Notes under the pieces: model-generated
What the model was told of the DNA's origin: nothing
Database searches by the model: none
Seen by the model: only the letters and a program-made list of their open reading frames with translations
NCBI GenBank assembly: GCA_002842255.1
Contig: PHCM01000001.1
Span: 1-23,322 of the forward strand
DNA: 23,322 nucleotides
Direction: 5' to 3'
Source of the DNA: Betaproteobacteria bacterium HGW-Betaproteobacteria-2
Lineage (GTDB): Bacteria > Pseudomonadota > Gammaproteobacteria > Burkholderiales > Methylophilaceae
Program-made: the position numbers and the translations under genes
Shown: one piece after another, positions 13,663 through 22,144 of the stretch
How positions within the stretch are numbered: position 1 is the stretch's first letter
Layout of the letters: each line of letters begins with the position of its first letter

Positions 13663-14801
13663 ATCCGTCCAACAGGTGCTGGATGGGGTGAGTCTTGCTG
13701 GAACACCTCGGGGAATAGGAACAAGCCTGGCGCCTGCGGCGGATTTACATAATTATTAGCGGAAGCGAATTCACAGCGCTGCAACTCTAGCGTTTTGTTG
13801 GTATTGTTCATCTCATAATACTCTAAATAATTATGCCTAACTTGATATATATCTTCGACAAAATCTTCAATACTATCAACCGACCCTGTATTTATCGGCT
13901 CATACCCAAGCGCACGCATTTCTAGCATGGTGCAGGCCTCTATCAAGCTGATCTCATCATTGCGTAACAACGTTTTCCAACTCTCCACAGAAAATGCTTG
14001 TACACTGTGCTTGTCTTCGAAAGAAGAGTTGCCTTTCCACAACTGTCCACGATGATCCTTCAGAGGTTGATTAATCAAATCACTCAAGAAAGGAGATAAC
14101 TCAAGCCACATCCGAATTTTTTCCAATTCCTCAGTGGGGTGAGCAACAAGATCTTCATACCGCAGCACATGCACAAGCGGATGTGTCTGGAATTTAAGCC
14201 AGTAAGCAGCACTCTTACGCCACAACCTAATGAGCATAAGTATTGGATATCGATCACCCACGCTATCTCGGTATCGTCCAAAGCTTGCAGATGCTATTAC
14301 TGCACGAGGGTCACGAATAATTATTAAGCAACGCAAACCTTGAGCTACTAACGCTGACACATACTCTTCACATAGCACCTCCTTCGCTCCTATAAGTTTC
14401 GCCTCAGGCTTATAACGACTAGCAAGCGTATGATGAATCTCTGCATGCAAATCAATAAATGTTCCGCTCTCACAATGTAAGAGACCATCCAACTCTCTGG
14501 CACCTCCACCTTTCGCCTGTGTTGCAGATGCCATTAATGTAGCTACATCCACCTCACTGTAAACATATTCTTCTAACCACTGATTTAGCTGGCTACGTAG
14601 TTCGAGACTATCCTCCAGCCCGTCTCCTAAAGGCAAGAATCTGTTTATACCTTGAATATCCAGAAATCGCTGCTTACATTCCAGATAGAATTGATAAAAA
14701 GGCTGATAGCCGACAAATAATTGGGGGTGGTTAGTAAGGAGAGTCTGTATCAGAGTGGTTCCGGAGCGCAGCATACCAGTGATGAACAACTGAGCCATCA
14801 C
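13659..14801 (-). CDS. PAPS-dependent sulfotransferase family protein
   Basis: A 380-residue P-loop sulfotransferase. The 5'-phosphosulfate loop is GMLRSGTT at 9-16, following the LFITG strand. The 3'-phosphate-binding segment is IIRDPRAVIASASF (Arg163, Ser171/Ser173). LIGAKEVLCEEYV and LRYEDLVAHPTEELEKI are further family features. It is expected to transfer sulfate from PAPS in the cytoplasm to a sugar or a lipid-linked intermediate. CysC at 8082-8678 would supply PAPS. The start is GTG 14801 or the ATG right after it (14798); GAGGA lies 6 or 9 bases upstream. The GTG overlaps the GT2 stop by four bases. The C-terminal 60 residues are unlike the core and low in recognisable motifs. Confidence 0.88.
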   Translation of the reverse strand: MMAQLFITGMLRSGTTLIQTLLTNHPQLFVGYQPFYQFYLECKQRFLDIQGINRFLPLGDGLEDSLELRSQLNQWLEEYVYSEVDVATLMASATQAKGGGARELDGLLHCESGTFIDLHAEIHHTLASRYKPEAKLIGAKEVLCEEYVSALVAQGLRCLIIIRDPRAVIASASFGRYRDSVGDRYPILMLIRLWRKSAAYWLKFQTHPLVHVLRYEDLVAHPTEELEKIRMWLELSPFLSDLINQPLKDHRGQLWKGNSSFEDKHSVQAFSVESWKTLLRNDEISLIEACTMLEMRALGYEPINTGSVDSIEDFVEDIYQVRHNYLEYYEMNNTNKTLELQRCEFASANNYVNPPQAPGLFLFPEVFQQDSPHPAPVGRI

Positions 14802-15730
14802 AAATATTCCTCGAAAATAGGGAATTGAGCTGCATTTGCATTTTCTTCAATTAGGCGGCCAATATATTCACCAAGTATGCCTATTGCAAATAGGATGTTA
14901 CCTGATAGAAAAGAGATTAAAACTGCAAGAGAGGGCCAGCCAGAGGCAGATGTTCCTTGTAACAAGACTGAAGTAACAATAAAGAGTGCATAGCCCATAC
15001 TAGCTATACTAACAATCAAGCCCCAAGCACTAACGAATCGCAATGGCATACGTGAATGATTTATTAGTAGGTAAGATGAGAGACCAAATAGCTTACGCAG
15101 GGTATAATTAGTCTTGCCGTAAGCTCGTAGCTGATGCTTAACGGGTACATTACAGATTCTATCTGTAGGCACAGCCTCCAGCATTAGCGCAGGGATATAC
15201 ACATGCGAGCCCTCGTAAGTTTTCATACCATCTACGACACGACGTGTCATAGCACGATAGCTGGAGAGTGCGAGACTTCTTGGCTTACCCAGTATAAAAC
15301 TCACTAGAGCCTGAATTATGCGGCTAGCAATATTCCTAAATAGGCCATGTCGCTTACTGCCGCTGATTTTACCGATCACTAAATCATAACCCTCATCTAA
15401 TTTAGCAAGGAAAACTGGAATCTCCTCTGGTTGATTCTGTAGGTCGTCGTCTAGAGTAAAAACAATGTCTCCTTTGGCGCGCTTTAATCCACAAAGCGTG
15501 GCATGATGTTGTCCAATATTTCGAGTAAACCGCACGAGCTTGACTCGTGAATCTTTCTGTCTCAAAGAGATCATATGTTCGAAGGTACCATCGTTGCTAC
15601 CGTCATCTACTAGAATAATTTCCCATGTTTCGGTAATCTTATTTAGCACTTCACTGAGTCGAGTATAGAGTTCCTTCAAACCGTAGCCACTTCGAAACAC
15701 TGGAATCACAACACTAAGACTGCGCTTCAT
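14798..15730 (-). CDS. ArnC/DPM1-like polyprenyl-phosphate glycosyltransferase (GT2)
   Basis: A 310-residue protein. The GT-A domain has VVIPVF, LVDDGSNDGT (40-49), RFTRNIGQHHATLCGL and the metal-binding FTLDDDLQNQPEEI (91-104), the standard ArnC/GtrB/DPM1 signature. Two C-terminal membrane segments lie at about 233-257 and 266-290, ending GEYIGRLIEENANAA. It is expected to load a sugar on undecaprenyl phosphate at the cytoplasmic face. A flippase-like gene, a GT-C-like gene and sugar-modifying genes in the same coupled string make a periplasmic transfer module likely. The attached sugar could be the WecE product, but this is inference. Start at ATG 15730, one base after the WbqC stop. Confidence 0.92.
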   Translation of the reverse strand: MKRSLSVVIPVFRSGYGLKELYTRLSEVLNKITETWEIILVDDGSNDGTFEHMISLRQKDSRVKLVRFTRNIGQHHATLCGLKRAKGDIVFTLDDDLQNQPEEIPVFLAKLDEGYDLVIGKISGSKRHGLFRNIASRIIQALVSFILGKPRSLALSSYRAMTRRVVDGMKTYEGSHVYIPALMLEAVPTDRICNVPVKHQLRAYGKTNYTLRKLFGLSSYLLINHSRMPLRFVSAWGLIVSIASMGYALFIVTSVLLQGTSASGWPSLAVLISFLSGNILFAIGILGEYIGRLIEENANAAQFPIFEEYL

Positions 15731-15731
15731 A

Positions 15732-16424
15732 CTATGTCCGTCCGGTTATATTTTTCATAAAACTCGGTGCCATCGCACCACAATTAAAAAGCAAGTCTAA
15801 TATGCTTACTTGATGGAAGAAGTTCCCCCACAGTTGAGGGTATTCAGGATAGCCTTTGTAATCAAACCAAGTCAGCACAATCTTCTTATTATTGAATAAG
15901 TCCTCATCAATATAATCTCTTGCAGCAGGCCCTGAGATATACCCGCCCGCTCCAGCCTGAATACATAGATCCACTAGCTTTTCTGTTTTACCGTCTATTA
16001 AAGCGTAATCCCACGAATTGCTGATCTTTGTTCTAATACCTAGGTAGTTGCATATAGCCTCGATGAACGTACGATTCATCTGAGATAAGTAGCTATACTC
16101 TGCTGATAGATATAAAGGCTTTAACCATTCTTTAATCTCATCAAAATGAGGAGCTCGCCGATAATTCGCTTCTAATGTCTTCCAGTGCTTACTTTGCCAC
16201 CTGGGATCCAAGGTTACATCTCGAATACGTCGATTAATACCCTGACCAACTGGAATTGTGAGCCACTGCAGCCCTTGTGGTGTTTTAATCTTGTTGCGAT
16301 TGCGCCAATCGTTTTTTGTAAACTGCATATCGTCATACAAAATAAACTCATCCACGGCAGCAATCATGTCGAAATAGCCTTTCCATGGAATATAGTTGGA
16401 TTGCAGGATGGCTACTTTTTTCAT
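15732..16424 (-). CDS. WbqC family protein
   Basis: A 230-residue cytoplasmic protein with the family opening [20 protein letters not shown], then [30 protein letters not shown], and later [16 protein letters not shown]. WbqC proteins occur in O-antigen and capsule clusters, often with 4-amino-sugar genes, and have been suggested to acylate or aminoacylate sugar amino groups. The chemistry here is not shown by sequence alone. Co-occurrence with a WecE-type aminotransferase in the same coupled gene string supports a role in N-substituting a 4-amino-4,6-dideoxy sugar (inference). The start overlaps the stop of the upstream membrane-protein gene (ATGA). Confidence 0.88.
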   Translation of the reverse strand: MKKVAILQSNYIPWKGYFDMIAAVDEFILYDDMQFTKNDWRNRNKIKTPQGLQWLTIPVGQGINRRIRDVTLDPRWQSKHWKTLEANYRRAPHFDEIKEWLKPLYLSAEYSYLSQMNRTFIEAICNYLGIRTKISNSWDYALIDGKTEKLVDLCIQAGAGGYISGPAARDYIDEDLFNNKKIVLTWFDYKGYPEYPQLWGNFFHQVSILDLLFNCGAMAPSFMKNITGRT

Positions 16425-18232
16425 GATCTATTTCCCCTGGCCTGCTCACAGGCAAGGACTGCTCTTGAATGCTCTCTGATTGGTTTGAGTAGATATTGTT
16501 TTTGTGTCTGCTTTCGTCCACCGACTTCAGAAGGAACGATGAACTCGCCTACTACTTGATAATCAGTATCGATACTTGCATTAAAACTCATTAGTACATC
16601 AAAGGATATAGCTCTTGCCCCCAGTGGCTCGGTTATCAACCAAGCAGATGAGAGCCTAGAACAATCAACACTCCTAATCGCTTTTTTAACAAATTGATTG
16701 CTCCCAGGATAGCCCCCTAACAACCAAGACGCCCCTAAAGCCTCGGCACCAAGCATATATACAAGCCCCGGTGATTGGCCAGTCAAGTCGAGCAGAGGTG
16801 TTCCGGAAACCAAACCGGCATCTATCGCTTTAGTCCTCACTCCATCCACGTATTCACCAGTAGGCGCTGGTAACACTAAACTCGAACTTGAATATGTCAG
16901 CTGATATTGATTGTTTATCAAGGAGTGGGGTTGACGATATGGATTATCCAAACCAGTTCTTAGTAAAATTATTGCTAACAGCTGTACCGTGATGAGCAAA
17001 GAGTAGAGAACATTTCTATTTAGCTTTGTACTAAATGAAAGCACTAAAATTACACTGGCAACAAGCCAAAATATCAGGGATCTCGCCCCCACGTGAAAAT
17101 AGTAGCTACCCGTTCCAAATGTATATATATACGGAATAGCTAGTGCTAAAAAAATCAAAGGCCAATTAAAGGCTTTTAACTTAGGATTACTCTCACCTTT
17201 GAGAATTGAAAACAGTAAAAAGATTACTGTTGCGAACGCCACAGACGCCATAACGATACTTTGGAATCTGGTCGCTGGAAGTGAATGCTCTCCAGAAACT
17301 AATACGTAAAAAGCATAGAGCAAAATTAAAAAAGAACTCGCAAGTGAAATGTTTTTGAATATGCGAATTCTGGACACGCTGAATAGATAAAGAATAGAGA
17401 ACACCAATACAGAATACGCGAGAAATTCTTTAATCTCGGGATGTAGTTTTAGGCTATGTAATCGCCAAAAGTTGGAAACGTTTTTGGAGCCGAGCGTCTG
17501 GCTAAGTTCAAGACTAGATTTGATGGCATATATATACTCATGTACTGATCCAGAAATGACATAAGCGCCAATTAAAAACAAAGACATTGCGGCCAATGAC
17601 GAGACCAGCAAACCTTTCCAATCTAGCTTCTTTGATATCCAAAAATATAGAATTAAAGCAATACTTAGCAATGCCAGAGAAGTTGGCTTAGCCATAAACA
17701 CTAGCCAGGCTGCAACACCGAGTAATATCCAGTATTTATAAGCAGTATGGTCATCGTTTTTGTAAGTCAGCTTTAACACAGCCAAAAAACTCAACATCAA
17801 GGCTTGAAGGTTTAGAGTATTGTAATTTGGCGTTACTAGCCATGTGTCAAACACTATAAGGCTGCTCAGTGACAACCCTGCAGAAAGAGTTAGCCGATCA
17901 CTTTTACTAACAGACGTATTAGGGTTTACTAACTCAAACACCGCGTTGAAAATTAAGGAGCCAAGTGTAAACGTGATAGCAAGATTGAATAGTCTAAGGA
18001 GCTGAAGATTTCCATCTACCAGCAGATAAAGTGGGTAATAAATGTATCCAAATTGTGTTGGAGCAACGCCTAGATTGAATGGATTCGATATCCAATTCAA
18101 ATAGAACCCTTCATCTGTAAAATCAAACCCATACCCAGAAAAATAAGCCAAACTGCCGAGAACGCTAACTGTGAGCAATATTGAACAGATTGCCAGAGCT
18201 TTCCAGAAATTTTCTTCGGTCAGTAAATTCAT
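16421..18232 (-). CDS. Polytopic membrane protein, probable GT-C glycosyltransferase
   Basis: A 603-residue protein with a membrane segment at about 12-32, followed by an extracytoplasmic loop with [11 protein letters not shown] (Asp40/Glu41). This acidic pair in the first periplasmic loop is the hallmark of GT-C enzymes (ArnT, PMT_2, DUF2029-type). Around ten more hydrophobic segments follow, up to about residue 410. A soluble C-terminal region of about 190 residues ([17 protein letters not shown] onward) ends in a basic tail. It would take a sugar from undecaprenyl phosphate and attach it in the periplasm, as partner of the ArnC-like and flippase-like genes downstream. It has no close named family that I recognise. 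The gene is AT-rich. ATG at 18232 has no strong Shine-Dalgarno and lies 10 bases after the previous stop. Confidence 0.75.
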   Translation of the reverse strand: MNLLTEENFWKALAICSILLTVSVLGSLAYFSGYGFDFTDEGFYLNWISNPFNLGVAPTQFGYIYYPLYLLVDGNLQLLRLFNLAITFTLGSLIFNAVFELVNPNTSVSKSDRLTLSAGLSLSSLIVFDTWLVTPNYNTLNLQALMLSFLAVLKLTYKNDDHTAYKYWILLGVAAWLVFMAKPTSLALLSIALILYFWISKKLDWKGLLVSSLAAMSLFLIGAYVISGSVHEYIYAIKSSLELSQTLGSKNVSNFWRLHSLKLHPEIKEFLAYSVLVFSILYLFSVSRIRIFKNISLASSFLILLYAFYVLVSGEHSLPATRFQSIVMASVAFATVIFLLFSILKGESNPKLKAFNWPLIFLALAIPYIYTFGTGSYYFHVGARSLIFWLVASVILVLSFSTKLNRNVLYSLLITVQLLAIILLRTGLDNPYRQPHSLINNQYQLTYSSSSLVLPAPTGEYVDGVRTKAIDAGLVSGTPLLDLTGQSPGLVYMLGAEALGASWLLGGYPGSNQFVKKAIRSVDCSRLSSAWLITEPLGARAISFDVLMSFNASIDTDYQVVGEFIVPSEVGGRKQTQKQYLLKPIREHSRAVLACEQARGNRS

Positions 18233-18242
18233 TTGGTTGTAA

Positions 18243-19631
18243 TCAAATCAATTTTGAATAAAGCTCAACTAGACGCTTTTCATAAAAGGACCAGTTGTTT
18301 TCTTCGATAAATTTTCGAGAGTTAAAACTAGCTTCTTTGATCTGCTCTGGACTTAATGAGCTAATTAGTCTGCCGATGTAGCTAGTATCCTCGGTTTCAG
18401 GTAACAGCCAGCCATTACGATATATATCTACAGACTTTCTTAATTCAGGGAACGGACTAACTAGCAGTGGCAAGCCAGCATTTGGAAATTCCCAAATTTT
18501 GTTAGGGGAGCAAAACCAATGATTCAGTCCAGTATTTTCGTAAGGAATTACACCTATCTCTCCACCAGCCGTCCACATAACTAGGTCTGATTGTGGCGCC
18601 GGAGGAACGAACTTAATAACATCACTGTGTCTAGCTGCACTTACCGAGGAATTTATAGATTTCGCTAATACTTTTAAAGTCTCCTCATATGACCCCCATC
18701 CCATCATCACTAGTACCCAATGATTGGGTAGATGCTCGGCGGACTTAACTAAAAAATCGAGTCCACGATGTTCTGAAAAGCCACCCTGATAGAGCAGTAT
18801 GTGAACTTCACGACTTATGCCTGCTGCATCATGTAATCTTCCGTCGTATGGAATCCCTGGTGACAAGACTGCAGCATTCATGATTACTGCAGCTTTAGGT
18901 AATCTAGGATATTTATCAGCATACCAGGCGGCAATGCTATCGTTGATAGTGACAAAGCTATCTATATAGCTTTGAGAAAAATTATGAATCCTTTTAAATG
19001 ACTTGAGCCTTGCTCCGTTTTCCAACAAGACTTGAGGCACTTCTTCATATATTTCGTGTGCATCATAGACAAGTTTGCACCGCAAAATAACTTTGGCAAT
19101 AACGCCTAGAGGCAATGTATGAATATCATGGCAATGAATCACTGCAGGTCTTATCTTAATAAGTATTTTCAAAAATGGAGCTATCTTAAAAAGTTGCCAG
19201 AATGCTTTTGATATCTTTCTTAGCAAGCTAATTTGAGATGTATCAAGAGTGCTAGAATTATTAGCAAAACATACTCTGTACAACTTGACTAGATAGAAAA
19301 ACATCAACACCACTAAAAAGAACTTAGTTGCTATAACTAAGGCTGATAAAACTGTTGTTTCATCATTGAAGCTAATGAAGCTCAAAGCTATTATTAGCGC
19401 CAACAACTTAAATAATAACTTTAGCGCTTTTTTTAAATCCTTTAGGGAGACTCTCTGTATTTTTACAACATTCTCATAGATTTCATTGCTTAAATTAAAT
19501 TGTTGATCTGCAACACCAATCACTGTCACATCATATCCAGAATTTGCAAGACTTTTTGCTTGTTTTATAACTCTGGCATCTCTAGATACACTGTTAAAAA
19601 CCACCGAGCATATTTTATTGTTTTGTTTCAT
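18243..19631 (-). CDS. Glycosyltransferase family 4 with internal hydrophobic hairpin
   Basis: A 462-residue GT4-like transferase, longer than the usual 370-400. It opens ICSVVFNSVSRDARVIKQAKSLANSGYDVTVIG (positions about 7-39). Then, unusually, two hydrophobic stretches at about 70-85 and 92-115 interrupt the N-terminal domain. It continues with VIHCHDIHTLPLGVIAK, LVYDAHEIYEE, and the donor domain with HILLYQGGFSEHRGLDFLVK and a GEIGVIPYENTGLNHWFCSPNKIWEF segment. The HDIHTLP and DAHEIYEE motifs are shared with other polysaccharide GT4 enzymes. The insert would tether it to the inner membrane. Donor unknown. It is AT-rich, and its ATG lies 5 bases after the C5-epimerase stop. Confidence 0.87.
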   Translation of the reverse strand: MKQNNKICSVVFNSVSRDARVIKQAKSLANSGYDVTVIGVADQQFNLSNEIYENVVKIQRVSLKDLKKALKLLFKLLALIIALSFISFNDETTVLSALVIATKFFLVVLMFFYLVKLYRVCFANNSSTLDTSQISLLRKISKAFWQLFKIAPFLKILIKIRPAVIHCHDIHTLPLGVIAKVILRCKLVYDAHEIYEEVPQVLLENGARLKSFKRIHNFSQSYIDSFVTINDSIAAWYADKYPRLPKAAVIMNAAVLSPGIPYDGRLHDAAGISREVHILLYQGGFSEHRGLDFLVKSAEHLPNHWVLVMMGWGSYEETLKVLAKSINSSVSAARHSDVIKFVPPAPQSDLVMWTAGGEIGVIPYENTGLNHWFCSPNKIWEFPNAGLPLLVSPFPELRKSVDIYRNGWLLPETEDTSYIGRLISSLSPEQIKEASFNSRKFIEENNWSFYEKRLVELYSKLI

Positions 19632-19636
19632 TTTGA

Positions 19637-20989
19637 CTACTTGTCTACTTTCAGAGCTGAATATTTAGTTAGATTGATATCGTGGGTACTATAAACATGC
19701 ATTGAAGGCCACTTTTCTACATATGATTCCCACTTTTTGGTGTATTGATAGAAGACTTGCGAGTTTGTAATTTCTGCAAGTTTCTGAAGATTCATTATGT
19801 GAATAAAATGGTATGCATTGTAGAACTCATCTCCATATTTCTTCTTAAAATTTGTTGGGTAAGCAACTAGTTCAGCTTTTTCCCAGGGGATATCTATAAT
19901 CAATCTAGCATTCGGCTCAATCAGATTATAGGTACCCAAATCGAGCCAATCTTTAGTTGGCATTGATGTTGAGAGCGGCGAGTAGTCGCCATTTGCGATC
20001 TCTAGATTTACAACAGCTGGACTTTTATTATTAAAAACGAGCTCTACCTTATTCACCTCTGGGTATGGAACTCTACTCAAAACAACGTTGATTAACTGCC
20101 TTTTACCTTTCGGTTTATTCAAGTGGCTTCGCCACCGATCCTTACCTTTTAAATCAAGTTTGTACTCACCTTCCCCGGGAACAATTACACTTCCATCGGT
20201 AACTTCTAACTTCTTTTCGTTAAAGTTCGTACGAATATATACAAAGCCTGTAAGTTGTCGAGTATTTGCAAGACTCTCGACATCGTAAAGACCAAGCATT
20301 CGCTCAAGCGGTGCTATGTTTTGGTTAAAAAGATCAATCGCTGCTTTCGATCCAGTAAGTTGCGAGTACCAGTAGATATTTAGAACCGCAGTCGTCCAGC
20401 CGTTAAGGATGTAACTAGGCACTTGTGAAGGCCATTCTTCTAGTGCAATTCCATCATGAAGCGTTTTTGCCACCCCACCCTGCTCCACTGGTATCTTCAA
20501 ACTTAGCAAGACTTTTTCCGCCGAGTCTAAATAATAATTATTGCCAGTAATTTTCCATAACATCCCTAATACATAGAGCCATTGTGCCTGTGTTAATGCG
20601 CTGTAATGATCATCTTTCTTGGTACTAATGCCGTTCCCCGCCCTGTACATAAAGACCAACGAGCCAGATAAATTATCCATTCTAGCAATACCGGCTCTAG
20701 CAACTCGTTCTGATGCTTCAAGGTATATTTCACCACCGCCATTTTCATAAAGCCTTAAAAAATCTCTAATGACATGGGGGCCATAAATTGGGTGAGCAAC
20801 CAATCCTTGGTCAGTCATTTTTCCAGGATAGCCATCAGGTAGATAAGCAAGTTTGTAAGCTTCATAAACTTGCTTCCTATCTTCCGACGGTGGTGGCATA
20901 TTTGGCTTTGGATAATCATCTACAGATTTCGTGATACCAAAAAAAAGCAAAACAAGAATCAGGCTAAATCCGATAAAAACGAGTCTCAT
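19637..20989 (-). CDS. Membrane-anchored D-glucuronyl C5-epimerase-like protein
   Basis: A 450-residue protein. An N-terminal hydrophobic anchor (MRLVFIGFSLILVLLFFG) without a clear cleavage site is followed by Pro-rich sequence, so the body should lie in the periplasm. The catalytic helical-barrel part resembles glucuronyl C5-epimerases of heparan sulfate: GLVAHPIYGPHVIRDF, then ALEEWPSQVPSYILNGW (about 182-198), and near the C-terminus YHFIHIMNLQKLAEI (393-407). Between them, about 244-384, lies an inserted predominantly beta segment. Likely role: turning D-glucuronate to L-iduronate, or an analogous uronic-acid C5 inversion, in the exported polymer. The substrate is unproven. An upstream in-frame TTG at 21007 directly follows the previous stop; I prefer the ATG at 20989, which starts right at the anchor. 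Strongly AT-rich. Confidence 0.8.
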   Translation of the reverse strand: MRLVFIGFSLILVLLFFGITKSVDDYPKPNMPPPSEDRKQVYEAYKLAYLPDGYPGKMTDQGLVAHPIYGPHVIRDFLRLYENGGGEIYLEASERVARAGIARMDNLSGSLVFMYRAGNGISTKKDDHYSALTQAQWLYVLGMLWKITGNNYYLDSAEKVLLSLKIPVEQGGVAKTLHDGIALEEWPSQVPSYILNGWTTAVLNIYWYSQLTGSKAAIDLFNQNIAPLERMLGLYDVESLANTRQLTGFVYIRTNFNEKKLEVTDGSVIVPGEGEYKLDLKGKDRWRSHLNKPKGKRQLINVVLSRVPYPEVNKVELVFNNKSPAVVNLEIANGDYSPLSTSMPTKDWLDLGTYNLIEPNARLIIDIPWEKAELVAYPTNFKKKYGDEFYNAYHFIHIMNLQKLAEITNSQVFYQYTKKWESYVEKWPSMHVYSTHDINLTKYSALKVDK

Positions 20990-21007
20990 ATAAGATATAT
21001 CTTTCAA

Positions 21008-22144
21008 TTAGAGTAGAACATCTGTATCTGAGGAATTTACGTTGTATTTATATGAACTTTTACTAAGCATATGATTAATATTCGAACCACTATCTGCTTT
21101 AGATAGCCAGGAATAGACTTCTTTATAGCGATAAACAGTAGGATAGAATCTTCCGAATAGCGCCCCAATAGCGAGCACATTTGAAAGTTGAGAAAAAGCC
21201 ATAATGAGTGCTACTAGGTACACGAGAAACTCACCGGCATTTACCTCGTTGGTTAATACCCCACTAAAAATTGTTACCATCGCAAGCACAGAGATCGTCA
21301 AAATAGATGCAAAATATCTAGTTCTTTCTGCAGCAATTAAGCTACCTAAAGTTTTATCCAATCGTTGGGTAATGGCTGAGTCATTCGAACCCGCCAGCGC
21401 ATTAATGTGGTAATCAGAACCATGAATCACATTGTCCACTCTCTGTTCTATCTCCTTGGATGAAGCTAAAGCTAAAACTTCCGCATCATAGTCACTACCC
21501 GAAGCAACTTTTGCAGAAACCAATAACAACATGACTCCTAAAGGAACAGCAATAAAAAAAATGAGTGTCGTAATAATGGGATGAATATAAAACGCAACTA
21601 GTGAAAAGGTAGAAAAGCGCATCACTGGTAAGATTCCATTCGTGACTAGCCTTGTAAAAGCCCCCATCCTCTGAGCATTTTTTAGCACAGCTGTTATGGG
21701 TGTGCTTTTTATTTCGCTTGAATCGACACTTAAGCCACGTCGAATTGCACTAGATAGGGCATTCAGGAGCTGATTGGACACAAATATTTGATATCTGCGC
21801 CAAAGTCCAAGCGTGAGATTAGCTTGTAAAAATACAAATGTTGCTGACGCAATTAACCCACAAAGAATTAATAAAAATAAAAGCCACTCTAGACTAATCT
21901 CAATATTAAGTTGGAGAAAAATTTCGTACAGATTTTTTAGATTCTCTGATTTAGATATCAGGCTATTGATAACCAATAATATGCTACCTTGGATTGAAGC
22001 AGCGCCCAATCCCAAAAGCATAATCACCAATAGTCGAATTTTGTATCTAAATACAAAATCCTCTATAAACCAAAGAACTGTTGACAGTACTCCCCTAGAA
22101 ATAATGCTGTTAATCCAAGAAAAAGATTTATCAATAATATTCAA
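21008..22144 (-). CDS. ABC exporter transmembrane domain protein without ATPase domain
   Basis: A 378-residue protein with about six hydrophobic segments between residues 35 and 325, arranged as in the type I ABC exporter membrane domain (ABC_membrane). Long helical, charged cytoplasmic stretches are present, such as LWRRYQIFVSNQLLNALSSAIRR. The linker after the last segment (YKEVYSWLSKADSGSN) is where a nucleotide-binding domain would start, but the protein ends within 30 polar residues. No Walker A, signature LSGG or Walker B is present here or in any neighbouring frame of the window. It may pair with an ATPase encoded elsewhere or have another role. The start is a TTG at 22144 overlapping the epimerase stop (TTGA), with GGTGA about 8 bases upstream. 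Strongly AT-rich. Confidence 0.78.
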   Translation of the reverse strand: MNIIDKSFSWINSIISRGVLSTVLWFIEDFVFRYKIRLLVIMLLGLGAASIQGSILLVINSLISKSENLKNLYEIFLQLNIEISLEWLLFLLILCGLIASATFVFLQANLTLGLWRRYQIFVSNQLLNALSSAIRRGLSVDSSEIKSTPITAVLKNAQRMGAFTRLVTNGILPVMRFSTFSLVAFYIHPIITTLIFFIAVPLGVMLLLVSAKVASGSDYDAEVLALASSKEIEQRVDNVIHGSDYHINALAGSNDSAITQRLDKTLGSLIAAERTRYFASILTISVLAMVTIFSGVLTNEVNAGEFLVYLVALIMAFSQLSNVLAIGALFGRFYPTVYRYKEVYSWLSKADSGSNINHMLSKSSYKYNVNSSDTDVLL

